Under the pieces are notes generated by a model. That model saw only the letters and a program-made list of their open reading frames with translations. It made no database searches and had not been told where the DNA came from. The position numbers and the translations under genes are program-made. A DNA stretch of 64,000 nt from Nitrobacter hamburgensis X14. GTDB lineage: Bacteria > Pseudomonadota > Alphaproteobacteria > Rhizobiales > Xanthobacteraceae. Of this stretch, positions 57,543-64,000 are shown piece after piece; position 1 is the stretch's first letter; the number at the start of each line of letters is the position of its first letter. The stretch lies in contig NC_007964.1 of assembly GCF_000013885.1 (NCBI RefSeq), positions 2,652,001 to 2,716,000 on the forward strand, given 5' to 3'.

Positions 57543-57545
57543 TAG
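56466..57545 (+). CDS. IS630-family transposase
   Basis: A 359-residue DDE transposase of the IS630/mariner superfamily. The HTH region is FGTHEIMRRTGKSKTCVWRW with a second HTH around ASSVQRIWRAHGLQPHRVKQ. The acidic triad is VLSVDEKSQIQALDR, IVDNYATHKHPKVRQWLA and SASWLNAVEGFFAKLTKR. The frame is intact. The ATG at 56466 (MRTGIFITLKPADRRHLKAL) is the usual family start; upstream codons reach a TTG at 56415. Confidence 0.95.
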   Translation: MRTGIFITLKPADRRHLKALARNRNTPHKHVWRAEIVLLSADGFGTHEIMRRTGKSKTCVWRWQERFMVAGYDGLLHDKTRPSRIPPLGSGIAERVVALTRTEPPAEATHWTSAMMAKVVDISASSVQRIWRAHGLQPHRVKQFKLSTDPRFVDKLRDVVGLYVDPPAHAVVLSVDEKSQIQALDRTQPGLPIKKGRAGTMTHDYKRHGTTTLFAALNVLDGTVIGRNMQRHRHQEFIRFLNAVEAQVPPRKQIHAIVDNYATHKHPKVRQWLARHPRWAFHFTPTSASWLNAVEGFFAKLTKRRLKRGIFRSVVDLQAAINRFVIEHNAEPKPFTWTADPNKIIRAVRRGHQVLDSIH

Positions 57546-57724
57546 GGCGGCGCCACGACAGACCGCGATTTGATGGCCAATCCCGATAGTTTGATCGCGC
57601 CGTAGCCGGGTATCCCGCAAAATCCGCCCCGGCCCGCCATCGCTTGCATGTGACATGACGATGGGCGAGATAGAGAGAGCCTGAGCGGTATTATTCAGGC
57701 GGAGCATCCATACCGGGGACTGAC

Positions 57725-58192
57725 ATGGCAGGAACGATCGAGCAGAAGCTGGCGGCGCAGGGCATCACCTTGCATGAAGCAGCATCGCCTGTGGCGAATT
57801 ACGTCGGCTTCGTCCGCACCGGCAACCTGTTGTTCGTATCCGGACAGCTCTGCTTCAATCCCGAAGGCAAGCTGATCGCCAAGGGCAAGCTGGGCGCGGG
57901 CGTCACAGTTGAACAGGGCAGCGCCGCGGCGCGCGGCTGCGCCCTCAATCTGCTGGCGCAGGTCAAGGCCGCGCTCGGCGACCTCGACAAGGTAGTCCGC
58001 GTAGTCAGGCTGGGCGGATTCGTCAACTCCGCTCCCGATTTCGTCGATGGACCAAAGGTGTTGAACGGCGCATCGGATCTGATGGTTGCGACGTTCGGCG
58101 ACAAGGGCCGCCATGCGCGCGTTACAGTCGGCGTCGCCTCCCTTCCCGCCGATGCGGCGGTCGAAATCGAAGGCCTGTTCGAGGTCGTCTGA
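57725..58192 (+). CDS. RidA/YjgF family protein
   Basis: A 155-residue member of the RidA (YjgF/YER057c/UK114) superfamily. The shared features are NYVGFVRTGNLLFVSGQLCF, then VKAALGDLDKVVRVVRLGGF and a C-terminal RHARVTVGVASLPADAAVEI. RidA proteins hydrolyse reactive 2-aminoacrylate and other imines. The canonical catalytic Arg is represented by HARVTVG, in agreement with the family. It has a longer N-terminus than classic RidA, so it belongs to a divergent subgroup. The GDPD gene begins five bases downstream, so the pair is an operon. Confidence 0.9.
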   Translation: MAGTIEQKLAAQGITLHEAASPVANYVGFVRTGNLLFVSGQLCFNPEGKLIAKGKLGAGVTVEQGSAAARGCALNLLAQVKAALGDLDKVVRVVRLGGFVNSAPDFVDGPKVLNGASDLMVATFGDKGRHARVTVGVASLPADAAVEIEGLFEVV

Positions 58193-58197
58193 CGCCG

Positions 58198-58950
58198 ATG
58201 CGCGCGCCCGACTGGCTGACGGCACGACCGGTCGCCCACCGCGGCCTGCACGACGACGCCCGCGGCATCGTCGAGAGCATGCCGGGGGCGTTTCGAGCCG
58301 CCATCGCCGGAAACTTCAGCATCGAGACCGATATCCAGCTCACCGCCGACGGCGAGGCCATGGTTCATCATGACGATGAACTCGGCCGGCTGACCGAAGG
58401 TTCGGGCGCCCTGCGAACCAAGACCGCAGCCGAACTCAGGCAGGTCGTTTTCAAAAACACGTCCGAAAGGATGATGTCGCTTGCGGATCTCTGCAGGTTG
58501 GTCGCCGGCCGCGTGCCGCTGGTGATCGAGGTCAAAAGCCGTTTCGACGGCGATCGCAGGCTGGTGCGGCGCATGGCCGAGGTGCTGTCCAGCTATAACG
58601 GGCCTGCGGCCGGCATGTCGTTCGATCCGGATCAGGTGCTGGCGCTGCGGGAATTGATTCCGTCGCGCCCGCGCGGCATCGTGGCCGAGCGCCTCTACAC
58701 CGAAGCCGATTGGCCCGACACGACGCCGAACCAGCGCGCGGCAATGACCCACCTGCGTCATGCCTTCCGCACCCGGCCGCATTTTGTCGCTTACTCGGTG
58801 AGTGACCTTCCGGACATAACCCCATGGATTGCGCGAAACATTTTTCGATGCGCGCTACTGACATGGACGGTACGCACGCCGGAACAGCGCGCCCGCGCCG
58901 CCAAATATGCAGATCAAATGATCTTCGAGGGTTTCCACCCGGGCATTTGA
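58198..58950 (+). CDS. Glycerophosphodiester phosphodiesterase
   Basis: A 250-residue GDPD-fold enzyme. Catalytic histidines are in VAHRGLHD and MVHHDDELGRLT, and the metal residues in FSIETDIQLTADGEAM. The middle VIEVKSRFDGDRRLVRRMAE and C-terminal NIFRCALLTWTVRTPEQRAR are typical. It lacks a signal peptide, so it is cytoplasmic. It releases glycerol-3-phosphate from lipid head-group diesters. It follows the RidA-like gene by five bases. Confidence 0.92.
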   Translation: MRAPDWLTARPVAHRGLHDDARGIVESMPGAFRAAIAGNFSIETDIQLTADGEAMVHHDDELGRLTEGSGALRTKTAAELRQVVFKNTSERMMSLADLCRLVAGRVPLVIEVKSRFDGDRRLVRRMAEVLSSYNGPAAGMSFDPDQVLALRELIPSRPRGIVAERLYTEADWPDTTPNQRAAMTHLRHAFRTRPHFVAYSVSDLPDITPWIARNIFRCALLTWTVRTPEQRARAAKYADQMIFEGFHPGI

Positions 58951-59096
58951 CCCCTTTGACCCGACAGCCCTTGACGGCACCGGCATCGTGTCCAATCTCT
59001 GGCGTGGCTGGTTCGAATGAACTTCTGAACCGGCACACAGCGGAGGTCACCGCGTACAGTGGCTGATTCTCAGGCCTGGACCGGTTCAACTCCTTG

Positions 59097-60350
59097 ATGA
59101 CGTCACCCGACATATCGCTCGAAGCCGTCGACTCCGTCAGCCAGATTACGGCCGTGGACTGGGACGCCTGCGCCAACCCGGCGACCAAGCAACACCGGTC
59201 GCTGGCGTCCGATGAAGCCCCGGCTTCTTCATCGGCTCAAGATTCTTGTTTAAGCGCAAGAGAGCAATACAACCCATTTGTATCACACGCCTTTTTTACG
59301 GCACTTGAAGCATCGAATTCGGCTTGCCCGCGCACCGGATGGAGACCGCGCCACTTGATCGCACGGCTCGACGGCGCGGTCGTGGGCGTCGTGCCGTGCT
59401 ATCTGAAGTCGCACTCGCAGGGCGAGTATGTATTCGATCACGGCTGGGCCCAGGCCTATGAAAGCGCCGGAGGGCGCTATTACCCCAAGCTGCTGGCCTC
59501 GGTTCCGTTTACACCGGCCACCGGCCCGCGGCTCTTGATCCGCGCCGGCAGCGACAAAGCGCGTGTGGGCGCCGCGCTGGTCGGCGGCCTCGTCGGCCTC
59601 TGCGATGCGACACAGGCCTCATCGGTCCACGTCACCTTTGCCCGCCAGGAGGAATGGACGTTTCTTGCCGGGAACGGATTCCTCCAACGCACCGACCAGC
59701 AGTTCCACTGGCGGAACGAAGGCTATTCGAGCTTCGAGGACTTTCTCGCCAACCTCGCTTCGCGACACCGCAAGGCGATCCGCCGCGAGCGCCGCGATGC
59801 GCTGGCCAACGGCATCACCATCCACGTCCTCACCGGCAATGAACTCACGGAAGAAACCTGGGACGCCTTCTTCCAATTCTACATGGAAACGGGATCGCGC
59901 AAGTGGGGCCGGCCCTACCTGACCCGGTCCTTCTACTCCCTGATCGGCGAAAGCATGAGCCGGGATATTGCGCTGATCATGGCCCGCCGCGACGGCCGCT
60001 GGATCGCCGGCGCCATCAACTTCATCGGTTCGGATACGCTGTTCGGGCGGCACTGGGGCGCCATCGAGCATCATCCCTTCCTGCATTTCGAGGTCTGCTA
60101 TTATCAGGCGATCGATTTTGCGATCCGTCATCGCCTGAAAACGGTGGAGGCCGGCGCGCAGGGCGAGCACAAGATAGCGCGCGGTTATCTGCCGCAGACC
60201 ACCTATTCGGCGCACTATATCGCCGACCCCGCACTGCGCCGCGCGGTGGGTGACTATCTCAAGCACGAACGACATTATGTCGCCGAAGCGGCCCGCGAGC
60301 TAACCGACGCCGGACCGTTTCGCAAGACCGGCGACGATGGCGTCTCCTGA
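59097..60350 (+). CDS. FemAB/GNAT-like acyltransferase (DUF482)
   Basis: A 417-residue protein of the DUF482/GNAT-like family. The N-terminal half contains NPFVSHAFFTALEASNSACP and HLIARLDGAVVGVVPCYLKS; the second half holds RHRKAIRRERRDALANGITI, AGAINFIGSDTLFGRHWGAI and KTVEAGAQGEHKIARGYLPQ. The fold resembles FemAB-type transferases acting on amino groups. The substrate is unknown. The ATG at 59097 is used; a TTG one codon earlier is an alternative. Confidence 0.85.
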   Translation: MTSPDISLEAVDSVSQITAVDWDACANPATKQHRSLASDEAPASSSAQDSCLSAREQYNPFVSHAFFTALEASNSACPRTGWRPRHLIARLDGAVVGVVPCYLKSHSQGEYVFDHGWAQAYESAGGRYYPKLLASVPFTPATGPRLLIRAGSDKARVGAALVGGLVGLCDATQASSVHVTFARQEEWTFLAGNGFLQRTDQQFHWRNEGYSSFEDFLANLASRHRKAIRRERRDALANGITIHVLTGNELTEETWDAFFQFYMETGSRKWGRPYLTRSFYSLIGESMSRDIALIMARRDGRWIAGAINFIGSDTLFGRHWGAIEHHPFLHFEVCYYQAIDFAIRHRLKTVEAGAQGEHKIARGYLPQTTYSAHYIADPALRRAVGDYLKHERHYVAEAARELTDAGPFRKTGDDGVS

Positions 60351-60376
60351 CGCTTTGGGCGCCGGCAATTCGAGGA

Positions 60377-60811
60377 ATGATGATGACCGCCTACGACGCC
60401 AACAACATTTTCGCGAAAATCCTGCGGGGCGAACTGCCCTGTTACAAGGTCTACGAGAACGAGCACGTACTGGCCTTTCTCGACATCATGCCGCGCGCGC
60501 CCGGACACTCGCTGGTGATTCCCAAAACCCCTTCGCGCAATATTTTCGACATCTCCCCCGACGACTACGCGCATGTGGCGCGCGGCACGCATAAAATCGC
60601 TCGGGCCGGTATGAAGGCCTTCAAGGCCGACGGCATCACCGTGCAGCAATTCAACGAAGCGGCCGGCGGCCAGGTGGTGTTTCACCTGCACATGCATATG
60701 ATGCCGCGCCGCGACGGCATTGCGCTGCTGCCGCCCGCCAGCCGCAAGGAAGACCCGAAGGTGCTCGAGGAGCACGCCAGGCTGCTGATCTCGGCGCTGG
60801 CGGAAAGCTGA
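60377..60811 (+). CDS. HIT family protein
   Basis: A 144-residue (or 142) histidine-triad nucleotide hydrolase/transferase. Core motifs are NIFAKILRGELPCYKVYENE, FLDIMPRAPGHSLVIPK and the triad VFHLHMHMMPRRDG. Three consecutive ATGs exist (60377, 60380, 60383). GAGGA at 60372-60376 is best spaced for 60383. It probably hydrolyses nucleoside phosphoramidates or dinucleotides. The convergent trmO ends four bases downstream. Confidence 0.93.
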   Translation: MMMTAYDANNIFAKILRGELPCYKVYENEHVLAFLDIMPRAPGHSLVIPKTPSRNIFDISPDDYAHVARGTHKIARAGMKAFKADGITVQQFNEAAGGQVVFHLHMHMMPRRDGIALLPPASRKEDPKVLEEHARLLISALAES

Positions 60812-60815
60812 ACCG

Positions 60816-61307
60816 TCAGCCGGTTTCGAAATCGCCGTCCTGCGGTGGCGCCAGCGGCGTGAACTGGCAACGGTTCGGCTTGATGTCGAGCAGCGGCGTC
60901 TCGTCGAGACAATCCATTCCGCGCACCAGCACCGTCGATCCCTCGATGCCGACCAGCTTCACCAGCGACGTGCCCAGAGGATTGGGGCGTACCGGAGAAC
61001 GCAGCGAAAAAGTGCCGTGCGTCGCGCCGCTGCTCTTGGGGGTCTGGAGCACGATGTCGCGGCGCGACAGATGCAGCCAGTAGATGACTTCGATGCTCTC
61101 ATACCGATCGAGCCCCTGCAATGCAGGCTTCCACGGATCGAAAATCTCGAGGCGGCAAACCGGGCCGTCTTCACGCCCCTGCCGCGGGGTCTTCAGACGA
61201 GACGTCCATGGCGTGCGAATTCGGCCGATGAACACCAGCCCGGCGTCGGTCGGCGGCGGCAGATCGACGACGACCTCTCCCTCTCGTACTTCGTATTCCC
61301 GCACCAT
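60816..61307 (-). CDS. trmO: tRNA t6A37 methyltransferase TrmO (TsaA family)
   Basis: A 163-residue TrmO/TsaA-type protein that makes m6t6A at tRNA position 37 using S-adenosylmethionine. Typical segments are VFIGRIRTPWTSRLKTPRQG, YESIEVIYWLHLSRRDIVLQ, the FSLRSPVRPNPLGTSLVKLV motif and DCLDETPLLDIKPNRC. The ATG at 61307 follows GAGGAGCCAACG. A longer frame from 61436 reads through the dispersed repeat and is not used. It may be expressed alone. Confidence 0.92.
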   Translation of the reverse strand: MVREYEVREGEVVVDLPPPTDAGLVFIGRIRTPWTSRLKTPRQGREDGPVCRLEIFDPWKPALQGLDRYESIEVIYWLHLSRRDIVLQTPKSSGATHGTFSLRSPVRPNPLGTSLVKLVGIEGSTVLVRGMDCLDETPLLDIKPNRCQFTPLAPPQDGDFETG

Positions 61308-61325
61308 CGTTGGCTCCTCGCATCC

Positions 61326-61429
61326 TAGAGCCTTTTCGCTTGTGATGGAATCAGAAGCGGGCTCTATGATTTTGATTTGACGCGTTTTCTTCACGCGAAC
61401 CGGTGTCCACTTCGCTCGAAAACGCTCTA
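61326..61429. repeat. Full-length dispersed repeat copy
   Basis: Starts TAGAGCCTTTTCGCTTGTGA, closes its first stem with TCAGAAGCGGGCTCTA, then GATTTGACGCGTTTTCTTCA, CGCGAACCGG and TTCGCTCGAAAACGCTCTA. Termini TAGAGC and GCTCTA are inverted. It is the most complete of the copies in this window and lies between trmO and the transglycosylase. Confidence 0.75.
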
Positions 61430-61533
61430 ATATCACGATCCGGACCGTTATTCACCGCAAAGCATAACCCAATCTCGCCAGAAGGCGCAGGCCGGCGTCC
61501 GCCAGCAGTTCACCCCCCTGCGGAACGCCGAAC

Positions 61534-62499
61534 TCAACCTCTCACACGCATATTTCGCAGTACGAGACAGGCGCCGCCGGCGCGCCTGATCCGGTTGCAG
61601 AGGCCATCGGCTTCCGCGCGCGTATCGGCTCCGATCCGCACCTGATAGAACGTCCGGGTGCCGCGGCTGCGCCATACCGAGCCTAGCAGACTTGGATCGC
61701 GGTCGCCGATCACGGCGACGAGCCGCCTGATGGCTCGTGCATACATGGCCATGGCGCGGACGCGGCTGAAGCCGGCAGCAAGCTGCACGCCCCATGGCTT
61801 GTCGGCACCGAGCTTCACGTGCTGTTCAAGCCCCGTGACAAACGGATTGGGCGCGCGCTTCAGGAGCGCCATCAACTCGCGGCAGTTCGTCGCCGGTGGC
61901 TGCGCTGGCGGTTTACCGCTTTTGCCGGCGGCAACCCAGTCCTCGATCGGCGATCCCGTGATCGCGACAACGTAGTTGCGCGTCTCAGTCGGCATCGATC
62001 CCTTGCCATCAAGCCAGTCCTGCACGCGGCGCGGCCCGGCATTATAGGCTGCGGCCGCCAGTCCGAGATTGCCGAATTGCCCGCGCAACTCGTTCAGGTA
62101 CTCGGCCGATTTCGGCAGGGCCTGCACCGGATCGAACGGGTCGAGCAGCCGCCGCTCACTCGCCGTTCCCGGCATGAACTGCGCGATTCCCTCCGCATGC
62201 TGGCCGCTGCGGGTCAACGGGCCAACGGCATCGGACTGAAACCGGCTCTCCTGCCAGATCACGCGCGCGAAGAATTCCAGCGGCAAGCTCTCGGCCTTCG
62301 CAGCCGATTCGACCATCAGGCAGATCGATTCGCGCGTGTCTTGGTCTGTCTTGACGGGATCTGTCTTGACGGGATCTGTCTTGGCGGCAGGTCCGGGATC
62401 GGCCGCCGTCTCCGCGCCGACTTGCGCAAAGGCGACATGCGGCATCATCAGCATCATAGCCAACGCGTATTGCATGAGAACGGCAAGGCGCGATGCCAT
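61534..62499 (-). CDS. Lytic transglycosylase (SLT domain) with C-terminal SPOR-like part
   Basis: A 321-residue periplasmic murein lyase. The signal peptide is MASRLAVLMQYALAMMLMMP through AFAQ. The SLT domain has catalytic Glu in ARVIWQESRFQSDAVGP, GIAQFMPGTASERRLLDPFD and AAAYNAGPRRVQDWLDGKG. The end (TFYQVRIGADTRAEADGLCN) resembles an SPOR-type domain. The ATG at 62499 follows GGAAGAG; 62538 is less good. A 15-bp tandem repeat encodes KTDPVKTDPVKTDQ after the signal. Confidence 0.9.
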   Translation of the reverse strand: MASRLAVLMQYALAMMLMMPHVAFAQVGAETAADPGPAAKTDPVKTDPVKTDQDTRESICLMVESAAKAESLPLEFFARVIWQESRFQSDAVGPLTRSGQHAEGIAQFMPGTASERRLLDPFDPVQALPKSAEYLNELRGQFGNLGLAAAAYNAGPRRVQDWLDGKGSMPTETRNYVVAITGSPIEDWVAAGKSGKPPAQPPATNCRELMALLKRAPNPFVTGLEQHVKLGADKPWGVQLAAGFSRVRAMAMYARAIRRLVAVIGDRDPSLLGSVWRSRGTRTFYQVRIGADTRAEADGLCNRIRRAGGACLVLRNMRVRG

Positions 62500-62712
62500 A
62501 TCGGTTCTCTTCCACGACGGCGACGAAGCCAACTTCATCCACGATGCGTGGCAGACTTCTTCAACAGCCTGCTAGATCAATAACTTGCGCGTGTTCGGTA
62601 TCCACTTTTGCGGAATACGCGCTAAAACCCCCGGCTCCTCCGGAGGACAATACTTGTAGTTCCGGATTTTGACATTCGCTGCCAAACAGCAGCGAATGTC
62701 AAATCTGCTCCA

Positions 62713-63189
62713 TTAGCGCTTGGAGAACTGGAACGAGCGGCGGGCTTTCGCCTTGCCGTACTTCTTGCGCTCGACCACTCGGGAATCGCGGGTCAGGAAG
62801 CCGCCCTTCTTGAGAACGCCGCGCAATTCGGGTTCGAAGTTCGTCAACGCCTTGGACAGGCCGTGACGCACGGCCCCAGCCTGACCGGACAAGCCGCCGC
62901 CGGCGACGGTGCACACCACGTCGTACTGACCGGCGCGCGCCGCGGCAACGAGCGGTTGCTGGATCATCATTCGCAGCACCGGGCGCGCAAAGTAAACTTC
63001 GACCTCGCGGGCATTGACGAGAATCTTGCCGGCGCCCGGCTTGATCCAGACGCGGGCAACCGCGTCCTTGCGCTTGCCGGTGGCGTAGGCGCGGCCGTAC
63101 TTGTCGATTTTCTTGGTGTGCTTCGGCGCTTCTGACTCGGCGGTCTTCAGCGCGGACAACTGGTCGAGAGACTGCATGGTATCGGACAT
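62713..63189 (-). CDS. rpsI: 30S ribosomal protein uS9
   Basis: A 158-residue uS9 with the usual Rhizobiales N-terminal extension (MSDTMQSLDQLSALKTAESE). Core ATGKRKDAVARVWIKPGAGK, GQYDVVCTVAGGGLSGQAGA and the basic end KKYGKAKARRSFQFSKR identify it. The C-terminal tail reaches the ribosomal P site. rplM lies two bases upstream, forming the normal rplM-rpsI operon. Confidence 0.97.
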   Translation of the reverse strand: MSDTMQSLDQLSALKTAESEAPKHTKKIDKYGRAYATGKRKDAVARVWIKPGAGKILVNAREVEVYFARPVLRMMIQQPLVAAARAGQYDVVCTVAGGGLSGQAGAVRHGLSKALTNFEPELRGVLKKGGFLTRDSRVVERKKYGKAKARRSFQFSKR

Positions 63190-63191
63190 CG

Positions 63192-63656
63192 CTATGCGGC
63201 CCTCATGTTCTTGCGATTCATCGCACCGACATTGACGACTTCCGGCTGCTGGGCTTCATGCGGGTGCTCTGCGCCGCCATAGACGCGGAGGTTGCCGAGC
63301 TGCACGCGCCCGAGCGGACCGCGCGGGATCATGCGCTCCACGGCCTTCTCGATGACGCGTTCCGGGAAACGACCCTCGAGGATCGACTTCGCCGTGCGCT
63401 CCTTGATGCCGCCGATATAGCCGGTGTGATTGTAATAGACCTTGTCTTCACGCTTGCGGCCGGTGAAAACCACCTTGGCGGCGTTGATGATGATGACATT
63501 GTCGCCGCAATCGACGTGCGGTGTGTAGGTCGGCAGATGCTTGCCGCGCAGCCGCATCGCAACGAGGGTGGCGAGCCGTCCGACCACCAGACCGCTGGCG
63601 TCGATCAGCACCCACTTCTTCGTCACTTCGGCTGGCTTTGCCGAGAACGTTTTCAT
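63192..63656 (-). CDS. rplM: 50S ribosomal protein uL13
   Basis: A 154-residue uL13 starting MKTFSAKPAEVTKKWVLIDA. The core segments VVGRLATLVAMRLRGKHLPT, PHVDCGDNVIIINAAKVVFT and GNLRVYGGAEHPHEAQQPEV match the family. The ATG at 63656 gives the normal length; a longer frame upstream is leader. It is an early assembly protein of the large subunit and heads the rplM-rpsI operon. Confidence 0.97.
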   Translation of the reverse strand: MKTFSAKPAEVTKKWVLIDASGLVVGRLATLVAMRLRGKHLPTYTPHVDCGDNVIIINAAKVVFTGRKREDKVYYNHTGYIGGIKERTAKSILEGRFPERVIEKAVERMIPRGPLGRVQLGNLRVYGGAEHPHEAQQPEVVNVGAMNRKNMRAA

Positions 63657-63807
63657 GTGAGAAATCCGTGAAAAGAGACCTCGGTGCCACGCACCGAATG
63701 GGTTCGGTTCTAGAGAACCGACCATCTCCAGTCAACGTCAATGACGCAATGTTTTTATTGTAGAATCAACTACTTATAAAAACGGTTCTATAATACCTGT
63801 AAAATGT

Positions 63808-64000
63808 TCAAGCATTCGGAATGGAATAGGTGGATGTCACGTGGGCGATCGGGTCGGGCGAGGTGCCGGACAGCAGCGTCACTTCCCCGACCGCCAGCCG
63901 CTTGCCGAGTTTGAGCAGCCGCGCCGCGGCGAGCACGTCCTGACCCGGGCGGCCCCTGCGCAGAAAATTGATGTTGAGGTTGGCAGTCACCGCGAGGCCG
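63808..64000 (-). CDS. PaaI-type hotdog thioesterase (C-terminal part)
   Basis: The frame runs off the right edge; 63 codons of the end are seen. GLAVTANLNINFLRRGRPGQ, DVLAAARLLKLGKRLAVGEV and HVTSTYSIP are the terminal strands of PaaI-family hotdog thioesterases, which hydrolyse acyl- or phenylacetyl-CoA thioesters. The N-terminal catalytic region is outside. It is transcribed toward rplM but is separated from it by 151 bp. Confidence 0.8.
   Translation of the reverse strand, partial: GLAVTANLNINFLRRGRPGQDVLAAARLLKLGKRLAVGEVTLLSGTSPDPIAHVTSTYSIPNA

Noticed and set aside
1..64000. CRISPR arrays
   Set aside because: No regularly spaced repeats of 24-40 bp with unique spacers were seen. The repeats found are inverted, intergenic or coding.

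Overview
The window is about 61-63% GC by eye. Its chromosomal genes (EipB/DUF1849, DUF1489, DUF2232 next to rplI, DUF3572 next to dinB, a DivK-PleD pair, ClpS-ClpA, a phasin) point to a Rhizobiales alphaproteobacterium, most likely the Bradyrhizobium/Nitrobacter/Rhodopseudomonas group (Nitrobacteraceae). The TAGAGC-type dispersed repeats and the IS1380 and IS630 copies fit that group. The species cannot be fixed from the sequence alone.

Positions 1 to about 21,730 are one end of a lambda-like (siphovirus-type) prophage; its other end lies beyond position 1. Late head genes run leftward on the minus strand: a gpZ-like tail protein, Nu1-like small terminase, GpA-like large terminase, portal, gpW, ClpP-like prohead protease with a nested scaffold, and gpD. 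A leftward early operon (13466 to 7584) holds a Cro/YdaS-like regulator, a second regulator, a replication protein with iteron-like repeats, a ParB-like protein, a TSCPD protein, a NusG-like protein and an HTH protein. Rightward genes are the CI-like S24 repressor, a Rha/KilAC antirepressor-like protein, several unknown genes, an excisionase-like protein and a tyrosine integrase. Between the repressor and the antirepressor lies a 2,022-bp segment bounded by perfect 27-bp terminal inverted repeats. It carries two winged-helix proteins and no recognisable transposase, and it seems to have truncated a gene on each side.

From 21,810 the core chromosome resumes inside what is normally the rpsF-rpsR-DUF2232-rplI operon. 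Next come clpA/clpS, a Tad-type VWA protein, a phasin with a clear twin-operator promoter, a D-Ala-D-Ala carboxypeptidase with SPOR domain, a DnaJ-like membrane protein, a VWA-like protein and panC. An intact IS1380 element (TSD TTAG) sits exactly at the panC stop codon. The rest is housekeeping and envelope genes: DUF1489, GST, TonB-like, YdcF, aldo/keto reductase, tandem polysaccharide deacetylases, topA-rnr-DUF983-NUDIX, rpmG, pleD/divK and DUF3572-dinB. Then come eipB with an IS630 element 58 bp upstream, ridA-like, GDPD, a FemAB/GNAT-like protein, HIT, trmO, a lytic transglycosylase, rpsI/rplM and a partial thioesterase.

The parts that deserve most attention are the TIR-bounded cargo element, the phage replication gene with intragenic repeats, the phage-encoded NusG homologue, the repressor operator palindromes, and the two IS insertions placed at gene boundaries.
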